A DNA stretch of 8,719 nucleotides from UBA2450 sp045132035 (GTDB taxonomy: Bacteria; Bacillota_I; Bacilli_A; RFN20; CAG-826). Made by a program: the position numbers and the translations under genes. The stretch lies in assembly GCA_045132035.1 (NCBI GenBank), contig JBGURM010000040.1, positions 1-8,719 on the forward strand, read 5' to 3'. The notes under the pieces were generated by a model. The model was not told the origin of the DNA, ran no database searches, and saw only the letters and a program-made list of their open reading frames with translations. Shown piece after piece: positions 1-6,632 of this stretch. Within the stretch, counting starts at the first letter, position 1; each line of letters starts with the position of its first letter.

Positions 1-971
1 AAATAAGTGCCAACACCATATAGATTAACTGGAACGCCTAATTTCTTCCATTCTTTAATCTTCTCTGGAGAGAAAGAAGAAGAAACAACGATATTAACAT
101 AGTTAAATCCTTCTTTATCAAGAGCGTTTCTAAGCGCAAAGATTAATTCTTTGCACACTCCATGAGGATCAAATCCACTAGTGTCTTTATCATCAAAATA
201 ATGATCAATTAAAGATTTAGAAGTATCAACTCTCACAGCTTTTAAATCTGTTTTTAAGACTCTTGCTAATTTTAAAGAATCGGTAACAACATCATTATTA
301 TAATCAATTAAGGCTGTGACTTTTTCTTCTGGGAAAGTTTTGTGATATATTTGAGCTGCTTTAATGACATCTCCATCACAAACTTGAATTAGAGCATGAG
401 GCATTGTTCCCATACCTTTTCCACCCCACCACGCTCCTTGAGCGTCAGTACTTACTTTAGTAATTCCTGCGACATAAGTGGCATAGCCATCTCCAACTTG
501 AGTGTGATAATCATCTTGACGATCTGCCATAGAGAAGACTGGAGTGTCTCCTGCAACTTTTAAAACTTCTCTTACGTTAGTGGCAACACTACTTCTTCTA
601 GCAAGAATTCCGTCGATAACACTTTCTAAAAACCCAAAGTTTTCATATTTTCCAGTTACTTTAAGTACTGGTTCCATGTTATTAATGATATCTCCATCAT
701 TTAGAGCTTCGATTTCAAGTTCTTCTGGATGAATAGCAAAGGTATGTAAAATTGCGATTGCTTCATCAACACCACAGAGCATTGAATCATCTCTTCTTTG
801 AAACCACTGCATGGTGACTATATGATTTGGTGCGTGTTCTTTAACGATTTTATTACTTTTTAAAAAGTAATTAGCAGCGTAGAACCCTTCTCCTAATTCT
901 TTTTCAAATTGGAATGTTTTGTTTGTAAGACGAGATATCTTACCTTGTTTTTTTAGTTCAACTTCTAACAT
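1..971 (-). CDS. pncB: Nicotinate phosphoribosyltransferase (3' end cut by window edge)
   Basis: Joins nicotinate to PRPP to give nicotinate mononucleotide, the entry step of NAD salvage (Preiss-Handler pathway), in the cytoplasm. I translated the minus strand from ATG 969-971; the frame stays open to the left edge, giving about 323 residues, most of a protein of this subfamily. Visible marks are an N-terminal segment with QWFQRR at 55-60, NNMEPVLKVTG at 97-107, DGILARRSSVATN at 120-132, DRQDDYHTQVGDGYA at 150-164, STDAQGAWWGGKGMGT at 174-189 and GTMPHALIQ with H192, where the family's catalytic histidine is expected. This is the shorter archaeal/Firmicutes-type form, not the E. coli type. 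The start is supported by GGAGG at 981-985, 9 nt upstream and inside the end of the preceding gene, whose stop lies 1 nt before this ATG. Family assignment is firm; nicotinate rather than nicotinamide specificity is inferred from family. Confidence 0.9.
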   Translation of the reverse strand, partial: MLEVELKKQGKISRLTNKTFQFEKELGEGFYAANYFLKSNKIVKEHAPNHIVTMQWFQRRDDSMLCGVDEAIAILHTFAIHPEELEIEALNDGDIINNMEPVLKVTGKYENFGFLESVIDGILARRSSVATNVREVLKVAGDTPVFSMADRQDDYHTQVGDGYATYVAGITKVSTDAQGAWWGGKGMGTMPHALIQVCDGDVIKAAQIYHKTFPEEKVTALIDYNNDVVTDSLKLARVLKTDLKAVRVDTSKSLIDHYFDDKDTSGFDPHGVCKELIFALRNALDKEGFNYVNIVVSSSFSPEKIKEWKKLGVPVNLYGVGTY

Positions 972-972
972 T

Positions 973-1455
973 TTAGTTGACCTCCGTCTTAAAGAAATCG
1001 ATTCCTTCTAATACTTGCTCTTTGATTTCCACTAAAGCATTAGGAGTATCGTTTTCAATGTATAAATCATGATAGGTACAGAATCTTCCTTTAGATATTG
1101 TTCCATCTCTAAGGAATGTTCCTTCTTTAGCGTAAACCCCCATCACTCCATCATTTAATTTAGTGATATAGCCTGAACCAGTCTTATATTCTAAGCGATT
1201 AAGATTATTATCAGTTAAGATGGAATTGATTACATCAATTAAAGGATCAGCAGGAAGGAAAATAATCCCTGAATATTTAATTTTTGCATATCGGATAAAA
1301 TTTTTGATTCGATATCCACAAATATCTTCATTATGATATAAAACTTCTACTTCTTTATTTAGTTGATTAACTGATGTAGTTTTTTCATCAGAAAGAAGAA
1401 TTAGAAGAGTGTTATCTAATTCGTGATTATTGAAAATACCGTAATTCTTAATCAT
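973..1455 (-). CDS. Small YtpR-like protein (DUF4479-type N-terminus, reduced tRNA-binding-like C-terminus)
   Basis: A 160-residue cytoplasmic protein with no signal peptide or membrane segment. The first ~90 residues (YGIFNNHELDNTLLILLSD, then VEVLYHNEDICGYRIKNF) resemble the N-terminal DUF4479 domain of Firmicutes YtpR: a short beta strand ending in 'NTLLI', then a 'GYRI.N' strand, then a helix like the YtpR 'DVNEIL' segment. YtpR normally continues with a tRNA-binding OB-fold of about 100 residues. Here only about 60 residues follow; SGYIT at 94-98 may match its first strand and EGTFLRDGTISKGRFCTYHDL at 111-131 may match its 'PDG..I......G..CS..EL' end, with the middle missing. The ATG overlaps the trmB stop as ATGA and has no clear Shine-Dalgarno, so translation is probably coupled. 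From memory, ytpR lies near trmB in Bacillus, which supports the assignment. Function is unknown; an unrelated small protein cannot be excluded. Confidence 0.5.
   Translation of the reverse strand: MIKNYGIFNNHELDNTLLILLSDEKTTSVNQLNKEVEVLYHNEDICGYRIKNFIRYAKIKYSGIIFLPADPLIDVINSILTDNNLNRLEYKTGSGYITKLNDGVMGVYAKEGTFLRDGTISKGRFCTYHDLYIENDTPNALVEIKEQVLEGIDFFKTEVN
981..985 (-). promoter_or_regulatory. Shine-Dalgarno of pncB
   Basis: On the minus strand this reads GGAGG, followed by 9 nt and then the ATG at 971. It lies within the last codons of the upstream YtpR-like gene, so pncB can be initiated independently although the two genes are only 1 nt apart. Confidence 0.75.
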
Positions 1456-2057
1456 TTTTGAAATATTACCCGATTAATTGGGATTCCTTCCTTTCTTTTT
1501 TTAACTTCGTATTCTGTTTCTGTATCAAATTTATCATCACCTTGATAGTCATTAGTGACACTGACAAGAGTGAAATTTGAATTTTGGAAATATTCTAAAG
1601 AATCATTAAATAAATCTAGATTATCTGTTTTAAAAATTAATCTTCCACTTTTTATTATAACTCTTTGATATTCCTTTAAGAATACTTCACTAGTTAATCT
1701 TCTTTTATGATGCCTCTTTTTTGGCCATGGATCAGAGAAGTTTAAGAATAAAGTCTTAACACTTTCATCTTTTAATAGAGGAAGGATATTTATCGCATCT
1801 GCGTATAGTAGTTTTGCGTTCTTTTCTTCTATTTCAACGAGTTTCTTAGCGGTTATGCCACTACAAGTGACATTCTTTTCAATCCCGACAAAAAACTTAT
1901 CTAGGTTATTTTTTGCCATGTTAATAAGAAAATCACCTTTTCCAGAACCGATTTCTAAATAGAAATCTTTTAATTCACTAATCTCTTCATTAGTTAAAGA
2001 AATCTCTGGATGTTCGTTTAAAAATGGTTCCGCCCAAGCTTTAAATTTTGTTCTCAT
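1452..2057 (-). CDS. trmB: tRNA (guanine-N7-)-methyltransferase
   Basis: Methylates N7 of G46 in the variable loop of tRNAs using S-adenosylmethionine. The 201-residue product is close to the usual length (about 210) and shows the whole TrmB pattern: N-terminal MRTKFKAWAEPFL, SAM-binding motif LEIGSGKG at 34-41 followed by FVGIEKN at 56-62, the diagnostic SDPWPKKRHHKRRL at 108-121, FKTDN at 142-146, and TEYEVKKRKEGIPI at 181-194. In this family the PWPKxRHxKRR stretch carries residues needed for tRNA binding and catalysis, and all are present. The start overlaps the pepV stop as ATGA and no good Shine-Dalgarno is seen, so initiation probably depends on ribosomes finishing pepV. The stop is TGA, which shows that UGA terminates in this genome. 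Identification is essentially certain. Confidence 0.97.
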   Translation of the reverse strand: MRTKFKAWAEPFLNEHPEISLTNEEISELKDFYLEIGSGKGDFLINMAKNNLDKFFVGIEKNVTCSGITAKKLVEIEEKNAKLLYADAINILPLLKDESVKTLFLNFSDPWPKKRHHKRRLTSEVFLKEYQRVIIKSGRLIFKTDNLDLFNDSLEYFQNSNFTLVSVTNDYQGDDKFDTETEYEVKKRKEGIPINRVIFQK

Positions 2058-3433
2058 TGTTTAAGTAATTTTCCTAAATCAGTAATGGCACGAGCGTAAA
2101 CCGCCATACCTTTGAATAAATCTTCTTTTTTAACTGCTTCTCCTGGAGAATGCATATTACTTTCCCAACCTGGGAATTGCATACCAAAGGCCACAACATT
2201 ATCCGCTTCTTTAGCGTATGTTCCTCCTCCGATTGCTAAAGGTTCACTATCAAAATCTCCAGTTTCATCAGCGTAGCTTTGGAGTAAGGTTTTAATTAAA
2301 ATATTGCTCTTTGGATAGAATAGTAATGGAGACTCACCCACTACTTTAACAGTTAATGGTTTATTAACTTCTTTAATAGTGCTTAATAATACTTTCTTAT
2401 CACAAGTATCAACATATCTAAAGTTACAAGTTAAAGATATTTCTTTACCGTCAAAACTGACTAGGCCAACATTACTTGAGTTATGGCCCATATCTTTACT
2501 ATTACCAACGCATTTAAATCCACTACCATCAAGAGGTGTATATAACTTTTTGAGTTGGACTAAAGTAGGATTTTTAGTAAAGTCCGCTAAAGCGGATATT
2601 GCCATCATTCCAGCATTAATTCCTAATTCTGGAAGAGCTCCATGAGCGGCTTTGCCGTGGAATGTAACGGTTGTGATATCGTCAGAAGTAAAGATTTCTG
2701 CTTCACTTCTTTTATAATTCTTTAAGATGAAATTCAAGAAATCATTATTGAGTTCGAATTTAACAACACATTTTTCAATAACCGCGTTACTAGCAACACC
2801 ACCATCGATAGAAATTAAACCTGGAACATTTAATTTTCCTTTAACTTCAAAGGTATAAATACCTTTTTCAGCATAAATTAATGGGAAATCACTATCAGGA
2901 GAGAATCCTAACGTTGGTTGAGGTTTTTTAAGAGTGTGGAAATAATGTTCCATACATAAAGAACCGCTTTCTTCATTTCCTCCAACAAGGAATCTAATTT
3001 GATATCCACCTAATTCTCCATTTTCTCTTAAAGCTTTTAAAGCATAATAAGAAGCGAGTAATGGTCCCTTATCATCTGCCACTCCTCTACCGTAGAGTAC
3101 CCCTCTTTTTTCCACCATTTTAAATGGAGGCTCTTTCCATCCGCTTCCAGCAGGAACGACGTCAGCATGAGCTAAGATGGTGAGGTTATTTTTTCCTCTT
3201 CCATAAATGATTTCGACAACTTTGTTATCATAATTAGTAACTTCAAAGCCGTCCTTAGTTGCTAAATCAGTAATATAATTTAACGCAGCGGAAACACCAA
3301 CGCCAAATGGATCTTTTTCACTAACCGAACTTTCATCATATGCTGAGTTAATCGCAACAAATTCTGAAAGAGATTTTAATAGTTGCTTTTGATATTTCGC
3401 TGTTAATTTGTCATAAACAGTTTTCTTTTTCAT
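2054..3433 (-). CDS. pepV: Dipeptidase PepV, M20 family metallopeptidase
   Basis: Cytoplasmic di-zinc dipeptidase that splits imported dipeptides (broad specificity, including some with an N-terminal beta-alanine or D-residue in the family). Numbered from the ATG at 3433 (459 residues, normal for PepV at about 470). Predicted metal ligands and catalytic residues: HADVVP with H89, GRGVADDKG with D120/D121, NEESGS with E154/E155, SPDSD with D180, and NMHSPGE with H428. The lid domain carries AAHGALPELG with H264, the histidine expected to help hold the transition state. I chose ATG 3433 rather than the GTG at 3451, because AAAGGAG at 3442-3448 sits 8 nt upstream of the ATG, whereas the GTG lies just before that site. 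The coaX stop is 4 nt upstream and trmB overlaps the 3' end. The stop is TGA. PepV is preferred over ArgE/DapE relatives because of its length and the DVVPAGSGW and ESNMHSPGE signatures. Confidence 0.93.
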   Translation of the reverse strand: MKKKTVYDKLTAKYQKQLLKSLSEFVAINSAYDESSVSEKDPFGVGVSAALNYITDLATKDGFEVTNYDNKVVEIIYGRGKNNLTILAHADVVPAGSGWKEPPFKMVEKRGVLYGRGVADDKGPLLASYYALKALRENGELGGYQIRFLVGGNEESGSLCMEHYFHTLKKPQPTLGFSPDSDFPLIYAEKGIYTFEVKGKLNVPGLISIDGGVASNAVIEKCVVKFELNNDFLNFILKNYKRSEAEIFTSDDITTVTFHGKAAHGALPELGINAGMMAISALADFTKNPTLVQLKKLYTPLDGSGFKCVGNSKDMGHNSSNVGLVSFDGKEISLTCNFRYVDTCDKKVLLSTIKEVNKPLTVKVVGESPLLFYPKSNILIKTLLQSYADETGDFDSEPLAIGGGTYAKEADNVVAFGMQFPGWESNMHSPGEAVKKEDLFKGMAVYARAITDLGKLLKQ

Positions 3434-3437
3434 GACT

Positions 3438-4169
3438 CTATCTCCTTTCACTAATGATGTTTAATCCTTTTAAAAGTAGATATTCATCATAGTGTTCTTT
3501 ACTAAATTCATGTAGGAAGTCAATCGAATTGCCTCCAGTAATGACGACATTGACCTTATAGCCAACTTCATCTTCATATTTTTTTATTAAGCCTTTTACT
3601 GTAAAAAGCTGTGAATAATAAGCGCTTGAATTAATGACATCAATCGTATTATGACAATCACTAATTGGCTTAATTTTGATATTGCTAACATCAGGTAATA
3701 ATTCTGTTGAATTCGCTAAAATGTTTTTACTTTTCTCATATCCTAAGAAAATTGCGCAACTCGAGAAAACATTATCTTGATCAATAAATAAAATCTTAGT
3801 TGCGGTTCCAAAATCAATGACTGCAGTTTTTGGACCATATATTTCTCTAGCAGCAATAATGTCCGCGTATAAATCTTCGCCTAACTCATTTTTGTTATCA
3901 ATTTTAATGAAATCATCATCTTCATTAATAATGATTGTACGAGGAGTAATTTGATAAAAATCAATTAAGATTTTTGAAAGCATTGTAAAGATTTTAGGCG
4001 CAACAGAAGATATTAAAATATCTTCTACATCAATAACATCTTTAGTCAATTTTCTAATTGAATCATAATTAATATCTTTGTTATACATTCTTCCAAGATA
4101 AAGGAGTTCACCATTAGATGAAACCCCGAATTTAGAAGCAGTATTTCCGATATCAATTAATAATTTCAT
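3438..4169 (-). CDS. coaX: Type III pantothenate kinase (CoaX-like), divergent
   Basis: Predicted to phosphorylate pantothenate with ATP, the first step of CoA synthesis. The protein has 243 residues (family about 250-260) and the ASKHA-fold layout: DIGNT at 6-10 (phosphate loop), ELGED at 95-99 with D99 at the catalytic aspartate position, DFGTAT at 119-124, TELLPDV at 155-161, T175 in the 'T...I' substrate segment, TGG at 211-213 and the closing LLLKGLNII. Several usual residues are changed: the arginine of the G-x-D-R motif is L100, the GG.I.PG turn is replaced by AIFLGYEKS around 139-147, and the glycine-rich 'SG...G' after T175 reads SSAYYSQ. It may be a slow or altered kinase, or simply a fast-evolving lineage variant. 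The ATG overlaps the leuS stop by 1 nt (TAATG), giving tight coupling. No other pantothenate kinase lies in the window. The fold is sure; activity is less so. Confidence 0.82.
   Translation of the reverse strand: MKLLIDIGNTASKFGVSSNGELLYLGRMYNKDINYDSIRKLTKDVIDVEDILISSVAPKIFTMLSKILIDFYQITPRTIIINEDDDFIKIDNKNELGEDLYADIIAAREIYGPKTAVIDFGTATKILFIDQDNVFSSCAIFLGYEKSKNILANSTELLPDVSNIKIKPISDCHNTIDVINSSAYYSQLFTVKGLIKKYEDEVGYKVNVVITGGNSIDFLHEFSKEHYDEYLLLKGLNIISERR
3442..3448 (-). promoter_or_regulatory. Shine-Dalgarno that decides the pepV start
   Basis: Minus-strand AAAGGAG followed by 8 nt and the ATG at 3433. It overlaps the last codons of coaX. Its position favours the ATG over the in-frame GTG at 3451, which would add six residues and has no comparable site before it. 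Confidence 0.75.
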
Positions 4170-6574
4170 TACGCTACCACGATGTTAACAATCTTGTTCT
4201 TAACGACAATAATTTTTCTAATTGTCTTTCCTTCAGTGTGTCTTTTAACTGGCTCTAACTCTAACGCTAAAGCCTCGACTTCTTTATCGTCGAGATCAGG
4301 CTTAACATCTAAAGTTGCTCTTAATTTACCGTTAACAGAAACAGCAACTTTAATTAAGTCTAAGACAATCTTACTTTCGTCATATGTTGGCCAACTTTCA
4401 AAATCAATAATGTCTTTGTGACCAAGCATTTCCCAAATTTCTTCACCTAAGTGAGGGGCAATACACGCAAGAGCCTTGATGAATCCCTCTAAATAAGGAA
4501 CATAAAGTTTTTCACTCTTATAAAGTTCGTTGGTGAACACCATCATTTGAGAAATAGCGGTATTAAATTTTAAAGCTTCAAAATCTTGAGTAATCTTTCT
4601 GATTGTGAAGTTATAAAGGTAATCGAGTTTACCATCATTTTCATTAGTGAATTTACTTGTAAATTCTTCTTCAGAGAATAAACGATAAACTCTATCTAAA
4701 TATTTTTTAGCACCATCTAAGCCAGTATCACTCCAAGGTAAAGAGGCTTCAAGTGGTCCCATAAACATTTCATATAATCTAAGAGCGTCCGCACCATAAG
4801 CTTCAACAACATCATCAGGATTAATGACATTACCGCGTGATTTAGACATCTTTTCACCATTACTACCTAAGATCATTCCTTGGTGGAATAATTTTTTGAA
4901 TGGTTCTTTGCATGAAACAATTCCTTGATCATATAAGAATTTATGCCAAAATCTAGCATATAAAAGGTGTAACACTGCGTGTTCTGCTCCACCGATATAT
5001 AAATCAACAGGCAACCAGTGATCTAATAATTTCTTATCACCGAGTTCTTTATCGTTATGTGGATCAATATAACGAATATAGTACCAGCAGCTTCCAGCCC
5101 ATTGAGGCATTGTGTTAGTTTCTCTTAAGCCGTGACTTCCATCGCTTAAGGTGACACTTAACCATTCTTTAGCGTTTGCTAAAGGAGATTCACCAGTGCC
5201 ACTTGGTTTATATTCTTCCATTTCTGGTAACACTAAAGGTAAATCGTAAGTATCGAGTGGTACAAGTGATTTATCATCTCTGATGATAATTGGAATTGGT
5301 TCTCCCCAATATCTTTGACGAGAGAATAGCCAATCACGGAGTTTATAGTTAACTTGTCTACTACCATTACCATCAGCGATTAATTTCTTAATAATCACTT
5401 CTTTAGCGTCTTTGATATTTAATCCGTTAGCGATATCACTATTAATATGAGGTGCATCTCCAGTAAAAGCGTTTTCAGAAATATCGCCTTCTAAGACTTG
5501 GTGAATTGGTAAATTATATTTTTTAGCGAAAGCGTAATCTCTTTCATCATGAGCTGGAACCGCCATAACTGCTCCTGTTCCATAACTTGCTAAAACATAA
5601 TCACCAATATAAATTGGAACTTCTTTTCCATTAACTGGATTAATTGCATATCTTCCTAAGAAAACACCGGTCTTATCTTTGTTTAATTCGGTTCTTTCCA
5701 TGTCAGATTTACTTTCCACCATTTTAAGATAGTCATTTACTGCGTCTAATTGCTCTTTAGAGACGATTTCTTTCACTAATGGATGTTCAGGTGCTAAAAC
5801 ACAATAAGAACAGCCGTAAAGTGTATCTACACGAGTGGTAAATACTTCAAATGTTAAGGCTGAGTCTTTAATTTTAAATGTGACTTTCGCGCCTTCACTT
5901 CTTCCGATCCAGTTCTTTTGCATCTCTAAAGTTGAGGCTGGCCAATCAAGCCCTTCTAAGCCTTCAAGTAATTTATCTGCGTAGTTAGTGATTCTAAGTA
6001 ACCATTGTCTCATTGGTTTTCTAATGACTGGATAACCACCAACTTCACTTTTGCCGTCAATAACTTCTTCATTAGCTAAGACAGTTCCTAAAGTTGGACA
6101 GAAGTTAACTGGTCGATAATCGATATAGGCTAAATCATTATCGTAGAGTTTTAAAAAGATCCACTGTGTCCACTTATAATAAGTTGGATCACTAGTAGCG
6201 ATTTCTCTATCCCAATCATATGAAAATCCTAATGATTTAATTTGTTTACGGAAATTATTAATGTTCTTTTCGGTGATGATAGATGGATGTTGATTAGTTT
6301 TCATCGCATATTGTTCGGCTGGTAAACCAAAAGAATCCCATCCAATAGGATGAAGGACATTAAATCCTTGCATTCTTTTCATTCTCGCTAAAACATCACT
6401 AGCGGTGTAGCCTTCTGGATGTCCAACATGTAAACCTTGTCCACTTGGATAAGGAAACATATCGAGAATGTAATATTTTGGTTTAGAAAAGTCGTAGGTA
6501 TCACATTTATATGTTTTATTCTCTTCCCAGACTTTCTGCCATTTTGGTTCTATTTTTTTATAATCGTATCCCAT
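4169..6574 (-). CDS. leuS: Leucyl-tRNA synthetase
   Basis: Charges tRNA-Leu with leucine and hydrolyses mischarged products. The 801-residue length matches Bacillus-type LeuRS. Domains in order: Rossmann catalytic half with MFPYPSGQGLHVGHPEGY and the HIGH motif as HVGH at 49-52; an insert with NFCPTLGTVLANEEVIDG at 157-174; WIGRSEGA at 222-229; the CP1 editing domain with FTTRVDT at 245-251 and GTGAVMAVPAHDERD at 332-346 (D346 is the expected editing aspartate); then the second catalytic half with KMSKS at 575-579, the helical anticodon-binding domain and a C-terminal domain ending VNIVVA. All catalytic motifs are intact. The threonine-rich editing motif has Val249 where proline is more usual. 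The start is fixed by a strong GAGGTGAT at 6581-6588. The 58-nt upstream gap is too short for a T-box leader, so tRNA-dependent regulation is not visible here. coaX follows with a 1-nt overlap. Confidence 0.98.
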   Translation of the reverse strand: MGYDYKKIEPKWQKVWEENKTYKCDTYDFSKPKYYILDMFPYPSGQGLHVGHPEGYTASDVLARMKRMQGFNVLHPIGWDSFGLPAEQYAMKTNQHPSIITEKNINNFRKQIKSLGFSYDWDREIATSDPTYYKWTQWIFLKLYDNDLAYIDYRPVNFCPTLGTVLANEEVIDGKSEVGGYPVIRKPMRQWLLRITNYADKLLEGLEGLDWPASTLEMQKNWIGRSEGAKVTFKIKDSALTFEVFTTRVDTLYGCSYCVLAPEHPLVKEIVSKEQLDAVNDYLKMVESKSDMERTELNKDKTGVFLGRYAINPVNGKEVPIYIGDYVLASYGTGAVMAVPAHDERDYAFAKKYNLPIHQVLEGDISENAFTGDAPHINSDIANGLNIKDAKEVIIKKLIADGNGSRQVNYKLRDWLFSRQRYWGEPIPIIIRDDKSLVPLDTYDLPLVLPEMEEYKPSGTGESPLANAKEWLSVTLSDGSHGLRETNTMPQWAGSCWYYIRYIDPHNDKELGDKKLLDHWLPVDLYIGGAEHAVLHLLYARFWHKFLYDQGIVSCKEPFKKLFHQGMILGSNGEKMSKSRGNVINPDDVVEAYGADALRLYEMFMGPLEASLPWSDTGLDGAKKYLDRVYRLFSEEEFTSKFTNENDGKLDYLYNFTIRKITQDFEALKFNTAISQMMVFTNELYKSEKLYVPYLEGFIKALACIAPHLGEEIWEMLGHKDIIDFESWPTYDESKIVLDLIKVAVSVNGKLRATLDVKPDLDDKEVEALALELEPVKRHTEGKTIRKIIVVKNKIVNIVVA

Positions 6575-6632
6575 ATTAAAATCACCTCAATGTCATTAAA
6601 TGATGCAAAAATTTTATTTTTGATGAACTAAA
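6575..6632 (-). other. glgA-leuS intergenic gap with AT-only hairpin
   Basis: This 58-nt gap is the only non-coding stretch of note. On the minus strand it holds, after the glgA stop, a perfect 7-bp inverted repeat with a 3-nt loop (CAAAAAT/ATTTTTG, 6606-6622), then a short palindrome-like TCATT/AATGA (6593-6603), then the leuS ribosome binding site. The hairpin stem has one C-G pair and six A-T pairs and no separate T-run after it, so a strong intrinsic terminator is unlikely. A TTTAAT box occurs but lacks a convincing -35 partner at 16-18 nt. I cannot say whether transcription stops, starts or reads through. Confidence 0.35.
6581..6588 (-). promoter_or_regulatory. Strong Shine-Dalgarno of leuS
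   Basis: Minus-strand GAGGTGAT, an eight-base match to the 3' end of 16S rRNA, ending six bases before the ATG at 6574. It is the best ribosome binding site in the window and fits leuS being translated independently of glgA. Confidence 0.85.

Noticed and set aside
544..732. Plus-strand open frame of 62 codons.
   Set aside because: It lies wholly antisense to pncB, whose protein is clearly conserved, and its product has no recognisable domain.
2379..2645. Plus-strand open frame of 88 codons.
   Set aside because: It is antisense to the lid domain of pepV and looks like a shadow; no domain or supporting ribosome site was seen.
4182..4421. Plus-strand open frame of 79 codons with a hydrophobic N-terminus that looks like a signal or membrane segment.
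   Set aside because: It is antisense to the C-terminal domain of leuS. The hydrophobic look comes from reading Lys/Asn/Glu-rich codons in reverse, and nothing else supports it.
6437..6631. Plus-strand open frame of 64 codons crossing the leuS start and the intergenic gap.
   Set aside because: It is mostly antisense to the leuS N-terminus; its Phe/Ile-rich product fits reverse reading of AT-rich coding sequence.
6575..6632. A T-box or other leader riboswitch in front of leuS.
   Set aside because: The gap is only 58 nt, far shorter than a T-box leader, and no T-box consensus or specifier stem is visible.
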